Shown here in pieces: positions 1 through 8,956 of a stretch of DNA of 64,000 nt. The notes below the pieces were generated by a model, which saw only the letters and a program-made list of their open reading frames with translations, was not told the origin of the DNA and searched no databases. The DNA lies in NCBI GenBank assembly GCA_964406505.1, contig CAYORX010000008.1, positions 11,926 to 75,925 on the forward strand. The letters are read 5' to 3'. The position numbers and the translations under genes are program-made. Positions within the stretch are counted from its first letter, which is position 1; each line of letters opens with the position of its first letter. The stretch comes from DTU015 sp964406505. Lineage in GTDB: Bacteria; Bacillota; Sulfobacillia; Fermentithermobacillales; Fermentithermobacillaceae.

Positions 1-1
1 C

Positions 2-1228
2 AGACAAGTATACTTCGTTCCGAAAGATTTGCGGAGCATACTTGCAGACTTTTTTCTAACTGACATCTTCCAAAATGCCAGCATCGACCCTGAGCGTTTT
101 ACTCCTCGATATAAACACGATTTTGCCGCACCGCTTCGGCATATATGCCTTCTTTTATCGTATATACGTAAAAACGAGGTAAAAGTCACTCAAGCCGGCA
201 CGATATTCAAAAAATCTCAAGAGGATTTAGCCGTGATTATAGAAGAAGACGAGCTTACCCTAGGCCAATCCTTTTTCCCTGTGAGATATCCACCAAGACT
301 TGCATTCCTTTTATATTTTGCAAAATCCAATAGTTTGTATGAGGAAAAGGATAATGTTTTGAAACTTAGGGCTGAATCGAAAAAATGGCTTGGCGCTTCG
401 TATTCCGAATGGCGCAAAGATCTATATAAATACTGGCTGCGTACTTTCATATCTCAGGATTCGGATTTGCAAACCATATTTTGGATAATTGCTAACTCAT
501 CTGAAGGTACGATAATATCAATTTCTTCCCTACTTGATGAAATGAAAGTGCTATCAACAAGTCATTCATCTCATGGGTTAAGTTTGAGAGTAGAGAAAAA
601 TTTGATTGACGTTTTGGAATATTTGGGGGGTATTGAAGTCTCTTTGTTCAGAAATGACATTTTGGTTAGAGTAACTAAAACAGGAAGATCGCTTTTCACC
701 GGCACACCTTTGTCCGATGAAAAGTTTGATACTGAAATTTATGTACAATCTAATTTCGAAGCGCTTGTCCCGTGTACCATTGAGCCAAGAATTTTATGGT
801 CAATAGATGCATTTGCCCAAATAACAAAAGTTGACCAAATGATGGTCTACAAATTATCGCGAGATTCTGTGTACCATGCCCTGCTCCATGGCTATACTCC
901 GCAGACAATTGAAAACCTACTTAAGAAGCACTCAAAAACTCCGCTACCGCAAAATGTGAGTTACTCTATTATTCAATGGGGTACCTCTTATGGGCGAATA
1001 GAATTTGAAAATGTTATTTTACTCAAATGTGATACTGAAGATCTTGCCGAAGAACTTATGCTGTCTCCTAAAATTGAAACTTTCATTGAGAAAAAAATAG
1101 GGCCACAGTACCTTGTGGTAAACAAAAATTCCTATCAATCTTTGGTAAATGCACTATCAGATGAAGGTTACATGCCTAAAGTCAAACCCAACAAATCCCA
1201 GGCCATCACTGATTCAAATCATACTTGA
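2..1228 (+). CDS. Helicase-associated domain protein (XPB/Ssl2 N-domain-like), 5' end missing
   Basis: The frame is open to the left edge of the window: an in-frame TTG lies at 29, but codons before it (ending VYFVPKD) read as continuing protein, so the start is probably outside. The C-terminal third, about residues 240-345 counted from position 29, has the VQSNFEALVP and PLPQNVSYSI-type segments I recall from the helicase C-3/XPB N-terminal-like family, which often occurs alone or before an XPB helicase. The preceding 230 residues look helical and winged-helix-like without a clear motif. No Walker motif is visible in this part, so enzymatic helicase activity is not supported. It converges on the RseC-like gene with a 3-base gap and no visible terminator. 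Precise role unknown. Confidence 0.6.
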   Translation, partial: RQVYFVPKDLRSILADFFLTDIFQNASIDPERFTPRYKHDFAAPLRHICLLLSYIRKNEVKVTQAGTIFKKSQEDLAVIIEEDELTLGQSFFPVRYPPRLAFLLYFAKSNSLYEEKDNVLKLRAESKKWLGASYSEWRKDLYKYWLRTFISQDSDLQTIFWIIANSSEGTIISISSLLDEMKVLSTSHSSHGLSLRVEKNLIDVLEYLGGIEVSLFRNDILVRVTKTGRSLFTGTPLSDEKFDTEIYVQSNFEALVPCTIEPRILWSIDAFAQITKVDQMMVYKLSRDSVYHALLHGYTPQTIENLLKKHSKTPLPQNVSYSIIQWGTSYGRIEFENVILLKCDTEDLAEELMLSPKIETFIEKKIGPQYLVVNKNSYQSLVNALSDEGYMPKVKPNKSQAITDSNHT

Positions 1229-1231
1229 AAA

Positions 1232-1657
1232 TCAACTAGTTTCAACAGATCTTGCTACTGGTTTATATTTTCCGGATTTTAAACTTAAAGCATCATATTG
1301 TTTGAGCCAAAAGAAATAAGCCATTGGACTGCCGACCGCCAACGTTCTAGCCCAAATTAATGCACTTCCCACCAGTTGGCCTAACAGCCACCCTATCGCA
1401 TATCCTACACCGCAAAACAGCAAAGGTAGCATATAAACCAAAAATGAAAGGCGCAAAACATGAGTGTCTGGAAGTTCTAGTTTAACAGTATCGCCAATCT
1501 TAAGATTTCCTACTTTTACTGCTTCTACAACTATCGATTCAGTATCCGCAGATATATAGCCAGCACAGCGGCCACAATCTTTACAAGAACCCTTTCTATT
1601 TACCCTAACCATGACCGATTGATTTTTAACCGAAATTACTATCCCCGTTTCTACCAT
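1232..1657 (-). CDS. RseC/MucC-family redox membrane protein
   Basis: This 141-residue protein has the RseC/MucC layout: an N-terminal soluble domain with a CxxCxxC cluster (Cys25, Cys28, Cys31), a small beta domain, then two membrane segments at about residues 68-90 and 95-115, and a short basic tail. Family members are linked to SoxR reduction in E. coli and often accompany Rnf complexes in anaerobes; an Rnf operon lies about 10 kb upstream on the same strand. ATG start with SD GGAGG seven bases upstream. It follows rodA closely and is the last gene of the min/mre run. An electron-transfer accessory role is inferred from the family only. Confidence 0.8.
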   Translation of the reverse strand: MVETGIVISVKNQSVMVRVNRKGSCKDCGRCAGYISADTESIVVEAVKVGNLKIGDTVKLELPDTHVLRLSFLVYMLPLLFCGVGYAIGWLLGQLVGSALIWARTLAVGSPMAYFFWLKQYDALSLKSGKYKPVARSVETS

Positions 1658-1694
1658 TTGCTACCTCCATATGGGCGAAATCGTATTAACGCAT

Positions 1695-2834
1695 CTAAAA
1701 TAAAATTTTGTGCCTCTGCCAGCTTACATTGAGTACAAGCCCAATGGCAAAGGCATTTACTACCGATGCAGTTCCACCATAGCTCAAAAATGGCAGGGGT
1801 ATACCAGTAACCGGCGCAATGCCCATAGTCATACCTATATTGATTAAACTTTGAAATAAGATCATTGAAAGAACGCCGCCGGCGATTAAAGCACCCTCTT
1901 TGTCGGCAGATGTAAACGAGGCACACAAGCAGCGGTACAAAATAAATACATAAGTGCCGAGCACTACCATAGTGCCCACAAATCCCAATTCTTCACCAAC
2001 CACCGAGAAGATAAAGTCTGTTTCTTGATGAGGTATAAAATTCAGCCTGTTCTGGGTACCCTTTCCAAGCCCTTTACCCCAAATCCCTCCAGACCCTATA
2101 CCAATTTTGGATTGTAATACTTGATATCCCTTACCGAGTGGATCCTTTTCCGGATTGAATCCTGATACAATTCTATCAATCCAATGCTTTTCAATCGGTA
2201 AAGGAATGTCTGCATATAAATACAATCCGCATAAAATGGCAAGTACAACAACACTTATTACGACCAATGTAATTAGTAGTTTAGCTTCTGTACCCGAAAA
2301 ATATAACATTCCGGTGGCGATAGCCAATATTACCAGAGTAGTACCTAAATCAGGCTGTTTAAGAATAAGAAATGCCGGAAAAGCTAACCAACTGTAAAAC
2401 GAAACTGCGGGCCATATAGATTGAATCGGCATATCTTTAATACATAGCATTCGCGCTGCAAACAGTATTGTAGACAGTTTAAATAACTCAGACGGTTGCA
2501 AATCGAAAAATCCTAACGGGATCCATCTCGTGGAGCCGTAAGCAGTCCTGCCCATAAAAAATACTGCAATAAGCAACAACACATTTATACCCAACAACCA
2601 AGGAGACGACCGAACCAAATCGCGGTAATCAATAAATGTGCCAATACACATCATAACTAAAGACAATGCCAACAAAATCAGCTGTTTTTTGAGATAATAA
2701 TGTCCTTCAGCTGAATTAGTTGCACTATCTATCAGCGGTAAAGACAAAATCTCAAGGAACAATACGGCGAATAAAAGATAAAAATCTATACGCCGTACCG
2801 CCTTTTTTTCAATTCTGATACTAGGCAGTTCAAT
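1695..2834 (-). CDS. rodA: RodA, SEDS-family peptidoglycan polymerase
   Basis: Polytopic SEDS protein with the family signatures ending PFLSYGGTASVVNAFAIG near the C-terminus and the HQETDFIFSVVGEE segment. It polymerises glycan strands during elongation together with the class B PBP encoded nearby (4659-6533). The first conventional start, TTG at 2762, has no SD and would cut off the typical RodA N-terminus (RRIDFYLLFAVL) and half of the first membrane helix. The open frame extends upstream to an ATT at 2834 that overlaps the minE stop (ATTGA) and has AGAGGA ten bases before it; a CTG at 2828 is the other in-frame option. I use 2834 as the likely start. About 10 membrane helices are expected. 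Function is secure; the start codon is an inference. Confidence 0.9.
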   Translation of the reverse strand: MELPSIRIEKKAVRRIDFYLLFAVLFLEILSLPLIDSATNSAEGHYYLKKQLILLALSLVMMCIGTFIDYRDLVRSSPWLLGINVLLLIAVFFMGRTAYGSTRWIPLGFFDLQPSELFKLSTILFAARMLCIKDMPIQSIWPAVSFYSWLAFPAFLILKQPDLGTTLVILAIATGMLYFSGTEAKLLITLVVISVVVLAILCGLYLYADIPLPIEKHWIDRIVSGFNPEKDPLGKGYQVLQSKIGIGSGGIWGKGLGKGTQNRLNFIPHQETDFIFSVVGEELGFVGTMVVLGTYVFILYRCLCASFTSADKEGALIAGGVLSMILFQSLINIGMTMGIAPVTGIPLPFLSYGGTASVVNAFAIGLVLNVSWQRHKILF

Positions 2835-3093
2835 CGTTAGCTTTTCCTCTCTTTCTTACAGATCTTAAGGGTATATTAGCTATCAAAGCTTTTCTGTCGT
2901 CATGACCCTTCCATTCAAATTCAAGCCCATCTTCATCGATCTCCACAAATTGGGAAATCGCATTGATTACAGCATCTTTCATTTGCTCCATGGTATGAGG
3001 GGCAAGGGCTAGCCTGTCTTGCATTAAAACGAGCTGCAACCTATCTTTGGCTACATCTTTAGAACGTTTTTTCTTGCTAAACCACCTAAACAA
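2830..3093 (-). CDS. minE: MinE, cell division topological specificity factor
   Basis: An 87-residue protein of normal MinE length. The N-terminus MFRWFSKKK fits the amphipathic membrane-targeting sequence; residues about 15-32 (AKDRLQLVLMQDR) match the MinD-contact helix; the rest is the dimeric topological specificity domain. It stimulates the MinD ATPase and drives pole-to-pole oscillation in organisms that use it. The start is TTG with an AAGGGGG SD seven bases upstream. It lies 12 bases downstream of minD, and its stop overlaps the proposed rodA start. Having MinE rather than only DivIVA/MinJ is typical of part of the clostridia. Confidence 0.92.
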   Translation of the reverse strand: MFRWFSKKKRSKDVAKDRLQLVLMQDRLALAPHTMEQMKDAVINAISQFVEIDEDGLEFEWKGHDDRKALIANIPLRSVRKRGKAND

Positions 3094-3105
3094 GTTTGTA
3101 CCCCC

Positions 3106-3903
3106 TTACTCCGCCTTGAACAAATGAAGCAATTTTGCCCAAAAACTTTCATGTTCGTTTAAATCTAACAAAGGCACATCTTCCCCCAACAAACGGCGTG
3201 CTACATTCAAGAAAGCTGCACCGGCTTTTGATTTATCAGCAGCCAAAACAGCAGGTTCCCCACGATTAGTCGAAATAACTATATACTCATCGTCAGGTAT
3301 AACTCCCATAAGATCTACGGCGAGAATGTCTATTATATCGGGTATGTCCATCATGTCGCCCCGGGCAACCATTTTAGGCTTTAATCTATTAACAACCAGT
3401 CCCGGACTTTCAAAACCGTTCGCTTCGAGCAATCCGATTATTCTGTCGGCATCTCTCACAGCAGATACTTCTGGGGTAGTTATGATTAGGGCTTTATCGG
3501 CTCCCGCAACCGCATTTTTGAACCCTTGCTCAATACCCGCAGGACAATCAACCAATATGTAATCATGATCATCTTTCAACTGAGCGATCAAATCTTTCAT
3601 CTGCTCCATGGTTATAGAAGTTTTGTCTTTAGTTTGGGCCGCAGGCAGTAAAAACAAACTATCTAGCCTTTTGTCTTTTATCAAAGCTTGCCTAAGCCTG
3701 CAAAAGCCTTCAACTACGTCTACGAGATCATATACTATACGATTTTCAAGCCCCATTACTACATCTAGATTTCTTAGCCCAATATCTGCATCAACGAGAA
3801 CAACTTTATGCCCCAAAGATGCAAGAGCCACTCCCAAATTTGCGCAAGCTGTCGTTTTTCCCACGCCGCCCTTGCCGGAAGTGATCACTATTGCTTCACT
3901 CAA
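3106..3903 (-). CDS. minD: MinD, septum-site ATPase
   Basis: Deviant Walker A ATPase of the ParA/MinD family: KGGVGKTT lies right after the N-terminus, with the DADIGLRNLD and DCPAG motifs following. The C-terminus (FWAKLLHLFK) is an amphipathic membrane-targeting helix. MinD-ATP binds the membrane, recruits MinC and is released by MinE. The TTG at 3903 overlaps the minC stop (TTGA) and follows GGAGGG, giving the usual MinD N-terminus M-S-E-A-I-V-I-T-S-G; an ATG at 3918 inside minC is less likely. Translationally coupled to minC. Confidence 0.95.
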   Translation of the reverse strand: MSEAIVITSGKGGVGKTTACANLGVALASLGHKVVLVDADIGLRNLDVVMGLENRIVYDLVDVVEGFCRLRQALIKDKRLDSLFLLPAAQTKDKTSITMEQMKDLIAQLKDDHDYILVDCPAGIEQGFKNAVAGADKALIITTPEVSAVRDADRIIGLLEANGFESPGLVVNRLKPKMVARGDMMDIPDIIDILAVDLMGVIPDDEYIVISTNRGEPAVLAADKSKAGAAFLNVARRLLGEDVPLLDLNEHESFWAKLLHLFKAE

Positions 3904-4637
3904 CGTTCTCCCTCCCAACGACTTCCATCTAACGGTTCTACCAAAATTACTCCATCTTCAAGTTTTGCAACCTCCGGCTCTTTTGGGATTCCTAAATCAC
4001 CCTCTGGAGGCCGCCCAATGACGTCGCCAATTCTAATTTGAGTAGGTGCCAGGCGAAAAGCGACAATTACTACCTCTGTATTCCCACTTGCACCCGCATG
4101 TGCCAACCCCCTGAGACTACCCATAATAATTATGTCACCTGCAGCCCTTATTTCAGCACCGGGATTAACATCTCCTACAATAACCACATTACCTTCATGC
4201 ACGATGCGTTGTCCCGACCTTAAAGTTCCTTTGTATAATATCGTTTCCGGGTTGTTTAGTCCTGTAGTCCAATCCGCTAGAGACCTTTTCCTTTGGGCCA
4301 TTGCCTTTATTTTTGGCGACGATGTCCTTTGCTGTTTTTCGACAGATTTTGCAATTTTTTGATTTTTCAAGATCGGTTCTTGGGTTCCATGTATAATTTT
4401 CTTAAGTCGCAACCCATGGGGAAAAGCAAGTATATTTTGAATCTCTAGAACTTGATCAATCGAAAAACCTAAGTCTCCTATATCCAACACGACATCGGCA
4501 CCTTGGAAGAATAGTTCGGCTTTTTGCAAATGTGCTTGTAGCTTTTGCTTCAAAATGTCAAAGTCTTGTTGATCATTAAAAATAAGTTGGAGACCATCTT
4601 TATTGCCCCTAAATATCACATCTTGCTTCCGAGTCAT
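3900..4637 (-). CDS. minC: MinC, FtsZ assembly inhibitor
   Basis: The N-terminal half (about residues 1-100) looks like the MinC N-domain that blocks FtsZ polymers. A charged linker precedes the C-terminal beta-helix domain (about 140-235) with typical repeats such as YKGTLRSGQRI, GDVNPGAEI and GDIIIMGSLRG, which dimerises and binds MinD. ATG at 4637 is preferred over the GTG at 4646 because GGGGAGG ends ten bases before the ATG but only one base before the GTG. First gene of minC-minD-minE, 22 bases downstream of the PBP2 gene, so division-site selection and elongation genes share one probable operon. Confidence 0.92.
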   Translation of the reverse strand: MTRKQDVIFRGNKDGLQLIFNDQQDFDILKQKLQAHLQKAELFFQGADVVLDIGDLGFSIDQVLEIQNILAFPHGLRLKKIIHGTQEPILKNQKIAKSVEKQQRTSSPKIKAMAQRKRSLADWTTGLNNPETILYKGTLRSGQRIVHEGNVVIVGDVNPGAEIRAAGDIIIMGSLRGLAHAGASGNTEVVIVAFRLAPTQIRIGDVIGRPPEGDLGIPKEPEVAKLEDGVILVEPLDGSRWEGER

Positions 4638-4658
4638 TACACGCACACCTCCCCATGA

Positions 4659-6533
4659 TCAATCTTCTGCCACCCGCTCCGCATGTGATTGATACCCCAA
4701 AATCTCTACAGACTTATCGAAAATCTCTCTAGCTATGGGAGCAGCTACTGTAGAACCAGAACCACCTTGATCTACTACCACTGCTAATACGATTTCCGGA
4801 TCTTCATAGGGGCCGAATGCTACAAACCAAGAATGATCCTCACCTAATGGATTTTGAGCAGTGCCCGTCTTTCCACCTATTTTTATCGGACAATCATAAA
4901 ACGTCCAATAGGCTGTGCCTTCGATTTCTGTTGTCACTTTGAGCATTCCTGCCATTACGATATCAAAAACACTCTGATCGACTTGCAGTTCTCCTGCTAT
5001 CTCTGGCAAAAATTCCTCCACTACATTGTTTTGGGAATCTAATATCTTATTTACAAGCCTTGGTTTCATTCTTACCCCATTATTTACAATCGCTTGGGTT
5101 GCAGAAGCCATTTGAATAGGGGTATACATGTGAAAAGTTTGACCCATAGCAGTCATCATATGTTCAGAAAACAAAAATTCAGGCTGTGCCACCCTGCCTT
5201 CACCATAAGCTTTTTGTTTCCATTCGGTGCTTGGAACCGTACCGTAATTTTCGCCATAAAGGTCTATTCCGGTTTTTTCCCCCAACCCTAAAGCGCGGCA
5301 ATATTGTGCAAGGGTATCTACCCCAAGGCGCCTACCCATTTCATAAAAGTATGTATTGCATGAAACTTTCAATGCCTTTTCCATGTTAACGTAACCGTGG
5401 CCCCCTCGTTTGTGACAAATCAATGTCGGTACAGAAGGATGATAACCAGGGTCAAAAAACTCCTCGAATTGATCTGTTTTTTCTTCGGCAAGCGCTGCAA
5501 CTGCCGTTACTATTTTGAAAGCTGAACCCGGAGGATATAATCCGGTCGTAGCTAAATTTGAAAACCGCCATTTGCCTGAATTGATGTTGTCGTTCAATTC
5601 TTTAGCACTAATTCCGGAAATCAAAGCATTAGGATCAAACCCGGGCATCGAGGCAATAGCTAAAACTCCACCTGTCTTGGCATTTAGAACAACGGCAGAC
5701 CCACCTACGGCTTTTTCGTTCTTTTCAAGCGCGCTTTTCAATGAATCTTCAACAGCCCGTTGAAAATCCAGATCTATTTCCAATTGGAGTGAGTTTCCAG
5801 GTTCAGGTTCGATACCAGGACCTTGATTACCTGTAGGTCTTCCCCTATAATCAACCTCAACCTGATAACCTCCGTTTATACCTCTTAGAACATGTTCGTA
5901 ATATAATTCCAGGCCCTGTTGACCTACTATATTACCCATTCGGTAATCCCGCCAAGAAGGATCATCTAACTGAGCACGTGTGATCTCAGCGACATACCCA
6001 GTAGTCGTACTGGTAAGTTCATTCTCAGGATAATACCGAATAGGCTGTGGGTCAATGAAAACACCTGGCAAGGTCGGCGAATTTTCGACGATTTTTGTGT
6101 AGACCTCAGGAGTGATGTCCTTAGCAATAGCAACAGGCTCAAAGTACCTGCCTTGGTGCAACTCAACTTTGTCCTGAATCTCGGCCAGTTCAACATCAAG
6201 TATATCTGCTAAACGCGAAAGCGTTTTCTCGGCTTCACCCTCATCCATATACCAATAAAACACTGAGAAAGCAGGTCGGGAAGTTGCTAAAAGTTTACCA
6301 TTTCGATCGACTATTTCGCCCCTAGGGGCAAGGATTGGAGTTATTCTCAGATAATTCTCTTCAGAAAGAGTACGGTACCTTTCACCTTTTATGACTTGAA
6401 GATTGAATAGTTGCGACACAAGAAATATAAAACTTATGATTATGGTTACTAAAACCCATTGCCTAATTCTTTTTAATTGACGTAGAGGTAAATTAGGCGA
6501 ACTATCTTCTCTATTTTTATAGGCGGGATTCAT
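4659..6533 (-). CDS. mrdA: Penicillin-binding protein 2 (class B transpeptidase)
   Basis: A 624-residue class B PBP with a single N-terminal membrane anchor (about 26-44), a PBP dimerisation domain (about 60-240) and a transpeptidase domain. All three active-site motifs are present: S337-A-F-K340, S391-C-N393 and K555-T-G557. It crosslinks peptidoglycan during elongation as partner of a SEDS polymerase (RodA, same operon). ATG start with AGGGGGA about eight bases upstream; its start lies inside the end of mreD (17-base overlap), suggesting translational coupling. The E. coli-style name mrdA is used for the elongation-specific family by context. Confidence 0.93.
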   Translation of the reverse strand: MNPAYKNREDSSPNLPLRQLKRIRQWVLVTIIISFIFLVSQLFNLQVIKGERYRTLSEENYLRITPILAPRGEIVDRNGKLLATSRPAFSVFYWYMDEGEAEKTLSRLADILDVELAEIQDKVELHQGRYFEPVAIAKDITPEVYTKIVENSPTLPGVFIDPQPIRYYPENELTSTTTGYVAEITRAQLDDPSWRDYRMGNIVGQQGLELYYEHVLRGINGGYQVEVDYRGRPTGNQGPGIEPEPGNSLQLEIDLDFQRAVEDSLKSALEKNEKAVGGSAVVLNAKTGGVLAIASMPGFDPNALISGISAKELNDNINSGKWRFSNLATTGLYPPGSAFKIVTAVAALAEEKTDQFEEFFDPGYHPSVPTLICHKRGGHGYVNMEKALKVSCNTYFYEMGRRLGVDTLAQYCRALGLGEKTGIDLYGENYGTVPSTEWKQKAYGEGRVAQPEFLFSEHMMTAMGQTFHMYTPIQMASATQAIVNNGVRMKPRLVNKILDSQNNVVEEFLPEIAGELQVDQSVFDIVMAGMLKVTTEIEGTAYWTFYDCPIKIGGKTGTAQNPLGEDHSWFVAFGPYEDPEIVLAVVVDQGGSGSTVAAPIAREIFDKSVEILGYQSHAERVAED

Positions 6534-7065
6534 GGTCTATTCCCCCTATTTTGGTCTTTGTCTCATCGGGTAAAACTATACAAAGTATGTTAAGCAGGCC
6601 TTTTATCAAAAAATTGACAGGTACAATAAGGACAAATGGCCAAGCCATGCTATAAGGTAATATTTCACGAATAAAAAATCCTGAGTCAAAAGGCAGATCC
6701 ATAAAGTATATCAACATATACGCGGTACAATCTCCTGCACCGGTGGCAATCGAAGCAGCAATACTGCCAGAAAACAACATAGAGGGGTTTAAAAACTGAC
6801 GCATCCACGACATTATGGTAGAAACTACAGTTAACACGAAGGCCGAAAATCCAACCACGCGACCTATGAACATATCTTGAATAAATCCAATACCAAAGCC
6901 TATAACAGCACTTATAGGTAAGGGATTTAACCATCCCGCAGAACACGCAAGTACCAAACCCAAATCTAAAGTCCTTGTAGTTTTAAGGTAAACGAACTGA
7001 AAAAGTAGTGCCAAAGGTGTTAAGATACCGTAAGAAATAAAAGAGCGAATGGTTTCTCGATTCAT
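6517..7065 (-). CDS. mreD: MreD, rod-shape membrane protein
   Basis: Small very hydrophobic protein (182 residues) with about five to six membrane helices and little sequence signature; the call rests on size, topology and position between mreC and the PBP2 gene. The segment GFGIGFIQDMFIG resembles the conserved MreD motif with an acidic residue inside a helix. It is thought to link MreC and the elongation machinery. The start ATG overlaps the mreC stop (ATGA type). Confidence 0.88.
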   Translation of the reverse strand: MNRETIRSFISYGILTPLALLFQFVYLKTTRTLDLGLVLACSAGWLNPLPISAVIGFGIGFIQDMFIGRVVGFSAFVLTVVSTIMSWMRQFLNPSMLFSGSIAASIATGAGDCTAYMLIYFMDLPFDSGFFIREILPYSMAWPFVLIVPVNFLIKGLLNILCIVLPDETKTKIGGIDHESRL

Positions 7066-7874
7066 TTTATCATCACTAAAACTTCTTCAAGATGTTCGAA
7101 ATTAACAGCAGGTTTTACATGGCACTCTTTAACCAACCCCGGCTTCGGAATATAAACATCAGTAACTTTTCCTATAAACAAGCCTTCAGGATAAATACTT
7201 CCAACCCCCGAAGTAAGTACATTATCCCCTGGGCGTACTTCGGCCGAGCGTAAGAAAAACCGCATGATTAAAGCATCATGCCCACTGCCTCCAATCACGA
7301 CTCCGTAATCCCTTGAACGTAATATCAATGACCCAACTCCGCTTTCTGGATCTGTCAGTAACAATACTTGAGCACTATGAGCATCTGCCTTAATAACTCG
7401 CCCTACAAGACCTCCCTGAGCGACAACCGGTGCATCTATAGTCACGCCATGATCTGTGCCTAAAGAAATAGTAATGGTAGAAAACCATTTACTTGGGTTT
7501 CGGCCTATGACATTAGCTGCTTTATATTCGTGTTCTAACTGTTCTTTGAATTCTAGCAGTTTTTTTAACCTTTGATTTTCGTTTTCAAGATCTTGCAAAC
7601 GAGTTAGAAGTGCCTCTGACGAACCAAGTTTTTCTTGAAATTCCCGATTTTCTTCCCAAAGTTCTTTCTTTGAATAGAAAAATGCACGATATTCTTCGGA
7701 TTTCTGTTTAACATTTAGGAAAACCTTTAAACATGGCTCCACTCCAGTCCATAATAGCTTTTCCCAAAAAGATGGAGCGTCCTGAGAACTCCCTGTTACA
7801 TTCATCAAAACCACCGAGGCGGCCACAAGAAGAACAGAAGTAATAAGCTTCTTATATGGAAACAGCCGCCTCAA
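7062..7874 (-). CDS. mreC: MreC, rod-shape-determining protein
   Basis: The layout is typical: short cytoplasmic N-terminus, one membrane anchor (about residues 9-27), a coiled coil (about 68-118) and a C-terminal beta-barrel pair. Segments NVIGRNPSKWF and DHGVTIDAPVV match the family. It acts outside the membrane as a scaffold for RodA/PBP2. TTG start with AAGGATG seven bases upstream. It is 18 bases downstream of mreB and overlaps mreD. Confidence 0.93.
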   Translation of the reverse strand: MRRLFPYKKLITSVLLVAASVVLMNVTGSSQDAPSFWEKLLWTGVEPCLKVFLNVKQKSEEYRAFFYSKKELWEENREFQEKLGSSEALLTRLQDLENENQRLKKLLEFKEQLEHEYKAANVIGRNPSKWFSTITISLGTDHGVTIDAPVVAQGGLVGRVIKADAHSAQVLLLTDPESGVGSLILRSRDYGVVIGGSGHDALIMRFFLRSAEVRPGDNVLTSGVGSIYPEGLFIGKVTDVYIPKPGLVKECHVKPAVNFEHLEEVLVMIK

Positions 7875-7892
7875 TTAACGTCATCCTTCCCT

Positions 7893-8918
7893 TTAGCGTT
7901 TAGAAGAAGCTAACACTTTCCTCAACGTTTCAATCTCTTCTAAAGCCTTTCCAGCACCTTTAACCACTGCATATAGGGGCTCATCCACCGTATGAACAGG
8001 CATACCGGTTTCCTGACTGATCAATCTATCCAGCCCCTTCAACATAGATCCGCCGCCGGTCATAACGATTCCTCGATCCATAATATCTGCAGCAAGCTCA
8101 GGAGGAGTGTTCTCAAGAGTTTCTTTCACAGCTTCTAAAATAGCATTTACAGGTTCAGAAAGCGCTTTACGTATTTCCCTAGAGTCTATACTTATAGTTC
8201 TGGGCAAGCCGGTAACGAGATCACGGCCTCTGATTTCCATCGTCTCTTCCTGCTCTAGCTCGTGAGCAGAACCTATAGTAGTCTTTACTTCTTCAGCCGT
8301 CCTTTCACCGATAAGCAGATTATAGGCCCGTTTTACATAATTAACTACTGCTTCATCCATTTCATCTCCGCCAACCCGGATAGATCGCGAAGCCACAATC
8401 CCTTCGAGAGAGATCACAGCTACCTCACTTGTACCACCGCCAATATCTACTATCATGTTGCCTGTAGGTTCGTTAACAGGCAATCCGGCGCCAATAGCAG
8501 CAGCCATAGGTTCTTCAATGGTATAAGCCTCCCGGGCGCCAGCTCTAAGAACTGCATCTAGCACAGCCCTTCTTTCAACTTCAGTACAGCCTGATGGAAC
8601 AGCTACAATCACCCTAGGCTTTAAAAGCCCACGCCTGTAAGCTTTTCTAATGAAATGGTGCATCATAGTTTGAGTTATGTCGAAATCGGCGATAACTCCG
8701 TCCTTCATAGGCCTGATGGCAACAATATTGCCAGGGGTTCTACCTATCATTTGTTTAGCTTCGGTACCTACAGCAAGTAACTCTTTAGCTTCAGCGTGAA
8801 TAGCGACAACTGAAGGCTCAACCAACACTATTCCTTTTCCCCGCAGGTGTACCAAAGTATTTGCAGTACCAAGATCCATCCCAATATCCCTGGCCATGTA
8901 TTTAAAAAGCCATTGCAC
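7893..8918 (-). CDS. mreB: MreB, actin-like rod-shape protein
   Basis: Bacterial actin of normal length. Nucleotide-binding signatures are clear: DLGTANTLV (phosphate 1), DIGGGTSEVAVIS (phosphate 2) and MTGGGSMLKGLDRL (adenosine). It forms membrane-bound filaments that direct lateral wall synthesis. I prefer GTG at 8918, nine bases after GGGGAG, giving MQWLFKYMARDIG with the hydrophobic N-terminal membrane-binding segment usual in MreB/Mbl. ATG 8897 (MARDIG) has no SD. First mre gene, immediately downstream of radC. Confidence 0.95.
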   Translation of the reverse strand: MQWLFKYMARDIGMDLGTANTLVHLRGKGIVLVEPSVVAIHAEAKELLAVGTEAKQMIGRTPGNIVAIRPMKDGVIADFDITQTMMHHFIRKAYRRGLLKPRVIVAVPSGCTEVERRAVLDAVLRAGAREAYTIEEPMAAAIGAGLPVNEPTGNMIVDIGGGTSEVAVISLEGIVASRSIRVGGDEMDEAVVNYVKRAYNLLIGERTAEEVKTTIGSAHELEQEETMEIRGRDLVTGLPRTISIDSREIRKALSEPVNAILEAVKETLENTPPELAADIMDRGIVMTGGGSMLKGLDRLISQETGMPVHTVDEPLYAVVKGAGKALEEIETLRKVLASSKR

Positions 8919-8956
8919 CTTCTGCCACTCCCCTCTAAATTGCAAACGTCACAGGT

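Noticed and set aside
217..450. Many short open frames opposite real genes, such as the one at 217-450 on the minus strand
   Set aside because: They mirror longer genes with recognised proteins and have no SD, so they are shadows.
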